33,900 nucleotides of DNA, from contig JANXSF010000110.1 of NCBI GenBank assembly GCA_025352795.1, positions 1-33,900 on the forward strand, written 5' to 3'. Below the pieces are notes generated by a model. The model saw only the letters and a list, made by a program, of their open reading frames with translations, searched no databases and was not told the DNA's origin. The position numbers and the translations under genes were made by a program. Below are positions 32,832-33,900 of this stretch, one piece after another; within the stretch, counting starts at the first letter, position 1; every line of letters starts with the position of its first letter. The DNA is from Acidobacteriota bacterium (GTDB lineage: Bacteria > Acidobacteriota > Terriglobia > Bryobacterales > Bryobacteraceae).

Positions 32832-33771
32832 TTTCAAGTGGTTCTCCTTTGGCGTACCGATGGAAATTATCTACGAAAAATTGCATGGAATCATCCATCC
32901 AGGTTGAGGTGTGGTCGGCGCAATGGGGCGATACCAACACGTTTTCCATATCCCATAGTGGGCTGGATTCAGGCAAGGGTTCCTGGTCAAAAACGTCCAA
33001 CACAGCACCGCGAATCCACTTTTCTTGAAGAGCCTTGGCCAGCGCTACTTCGTCAATAATAGGACCACGACCCAGGTTGAGAATCACTCCGGAAGGCTTC
33101 ATAGAACGTAGTTCCGCTGTACCAACCAGATGCTTGGTTTCTGGCGTTAGAGCCGAACACACCAAAACATAATCGCTTTCCGCCATCAATTGATTCCGAT
33201 CTTCAATGGCGAAACTTTTGGTGACATAGGGATCCCCATCGTTCAATTGCGGACGGCGACGGGTGGCGATGATTCGCATGCCCATGGCGTGGGCTCGACG
33301 TGCCACCGACTTACCAATTTCACCATAGCCGATAATGCCCAATGTCTGCCGATTGACCATGTCCACATCGAATTGTTCCCAACGGTGGGCCAACTGATTG
33401 CGGCGCATGCGGGGCAGGTCTTTGGCGAAGTACATAATTCCCAACATCCCAAATTCACCAAGCGATTCCTTATATACGCCGCGGGCATTGGTCAACACGG
33501 CGGGCCCGTTGACAAGATCGGGAAACAGCATGGTGTCCAACCCGGCAGACATGGAATGGACCCACTTCACGTTGGGGGCGAGGTTCCACACCTGTTCGAG
33601 CGGCAGTCCGGGATTGATGCAGTTAACGATCGCTTCGGCCTTGGGACCGGCTTCGCGGAAGATATCGAGCTGATTGCCGACGACGAGGTGGACGTCGTCC
33701 GGGATGCGGTCAAGCATTGAGAGATAGCGTGCGTTGGGTGGCGCGACCACCAGGAGAGTCATTTGGGACAT
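32803..33771 (-). CDS. D-2-hydroxyacid dehydrogenase (NAD-dependent)
   Basis: The 322-aa cytoplasmic enzyme is a D-isomer-specific 2-hydroxyacid dehydrogenase. The NAD-binding Rossmann motif is [20 protein letters not shown] (near residues 143-162). The catalytic Arg lies in [17 protein letters not shown], the Glu in [15 protein letters not shown], and the His in [11 protein letters not shown]. Such enzymes reduce 2-ketoacids or oxidise 2-hydroxyacids (glyoxylate, hydroxypyruvate, lactate and others); the substrate is not evident. Its last 29 bp overlap the start of the sugar isomerase-like gene, indicating an operon for sugar-derived acids. Upstream of its ATG, to the right edge, no gene is certain. 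Confidence 0.93.
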   Translation of the reverse strand: MSQMTLLVVAPPNARYLSMLDRIPDDVHLVVGNQLDIFREAGPKAEAIVNCINPGLPLEQVWNLAPNVKWVHSMSAGLDTMLFPDLVNGPAVLTNARGVYKESLGEFGMLGIMYFAKDLPRMRRNQLAHRWEQFDVDMVNRQTLGIIGYGEIGKSVARRAHAMGMRIIATRRRPQLNDGDPYVTKSFAIEDRNQLMAESDYVLVCSALTPETKHLVGTAELRSMKPSGVILNLGRGPIIDEVALAKALQEKWIRGAVLDVFDQEPLPESSPLWDMENVLVSPHCADHTSTWMDDSMQFFVDNFHRYAKGEPLENVVDKKSGY

Positions 33772-33819
33772 GAACTCAACAATGTAGCATATGGCGGGCG
33801 GATTGGGGGTTTCAGGGCG

Positions 33820-33900
33820 ATGGGAGTTTCTGGATTGGGGTTTGAGTGGATGGTAGTGGCGGCGGGTCTGGGAATGGCTCCGAGCCGGGCGATGGCAGCA
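33820..33900 (+). CDS. Possible start of a divergent gene (runs off right edge)
   Basis: From ATG 33820 a plus-strand frame stays open for 27 codons to the edge. It includes FEWMVVAAGLGMAPSRAMAA, which could be a signal peptide. There is no strong ribosome binding site, and the short GC-rich stretch makes open frames likely by chance. Confidence 0.2.
   Translation, partial: MGVSGLGFEWMVVAAGLGMAPSRAMAA

Overview
The window looks like chromosomal DNA of a soil-type member of Acidobacteriota, most likely near Bryobacterales/Solibacter. This is inferred from family content. There is a TIGR03435-type 'soil-associated' protein, two very long TonB-dependent receptors with an N-terminal carboxypeptidase-regulatory-like domain, paired MacB/FtsX permeases, a Tat-exported sugar isomerase-like protein, a rhamnogalacturonan-acetylesterase-like SGNH hydrolase, and a GC-rich inverted-repeat element of a kind I associate with these genomes. 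No rRNA, tRNA, CRISPR array or prophage was seen.

Layout. 1-1515: 5' part of an IS4-family transposase running off the left edge, then about 1 kb of gene-poor, apparently decayed DNA. 1516-5421: argJ (arginine biosynthesis) followed by a small exported protein; a convergent tandem NTF2-like protein; bluB (lower ligand of vitamin B12); a GlcG/HbpS-like secreted protein. 5473-6849: a permuted NlpC/P60-like protein with a small barrel-like protein, facing a paralogue of that small protein across a 125-bp gap. 6853-9353: two translationally coupled MacB-type permeases without an ATPase. 9474-10220: TIGR03435 protein. 10277-17804: a TonB-dependent receptor broken by three frameshifts and a stop, then a small exported protein and an intact full-length receptor. 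17882-23050: SGNH esterase, inverted-repeat element, GlcD-like FAD oxidase divergent from a mutarotase-fold protein, a CPBP membrane protease, and an LEA-like helical protein. 23150-30211: a five-gene minus-strand operon (below). 30440-33771: mscL, an OmpA-like lipoprotein, a Tat-exported sugar isomerase-like protein and a D-2-hydroxyacid dehydrogenase.

The most unusual region is 23150-30211. Read in transcription order it encodes an unrecognised 348-aa protein, a secreted protein with one CxxCH heme site, an unrecognised 746-aa protein, a short flavoprotein monooxygenase/halogenase-like enzyme, and an HpcH/HpaI-type aldolase. The first two genes overlap stop-to-start, the third follows after 35 nt, the third and fourth overlap, and the fifth follows after 30 nt. 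A flavoprotein encoded with a c-type cytochrome and an unknown large protein resembles, in outline only, systems in which a flavoenzyme matures a protein-derived quinone cofactor (LodA/LodB, quinohemoprotein amine dehydrogenase). I could not assign the two large unknown proteins, so the system is a candidate for something undescribed.

A second notable signal is at mscL. Its very strong Shine-Dalgarno tract (30423-30436) is complementary over 14 bases to a C-rich tract just after its stop codon (30880-30894), and that tract also resembles the 16S rRNA anti-Shine-Dalgarno tail. A 5'/3' interaction controlling channel synthesis is possible.
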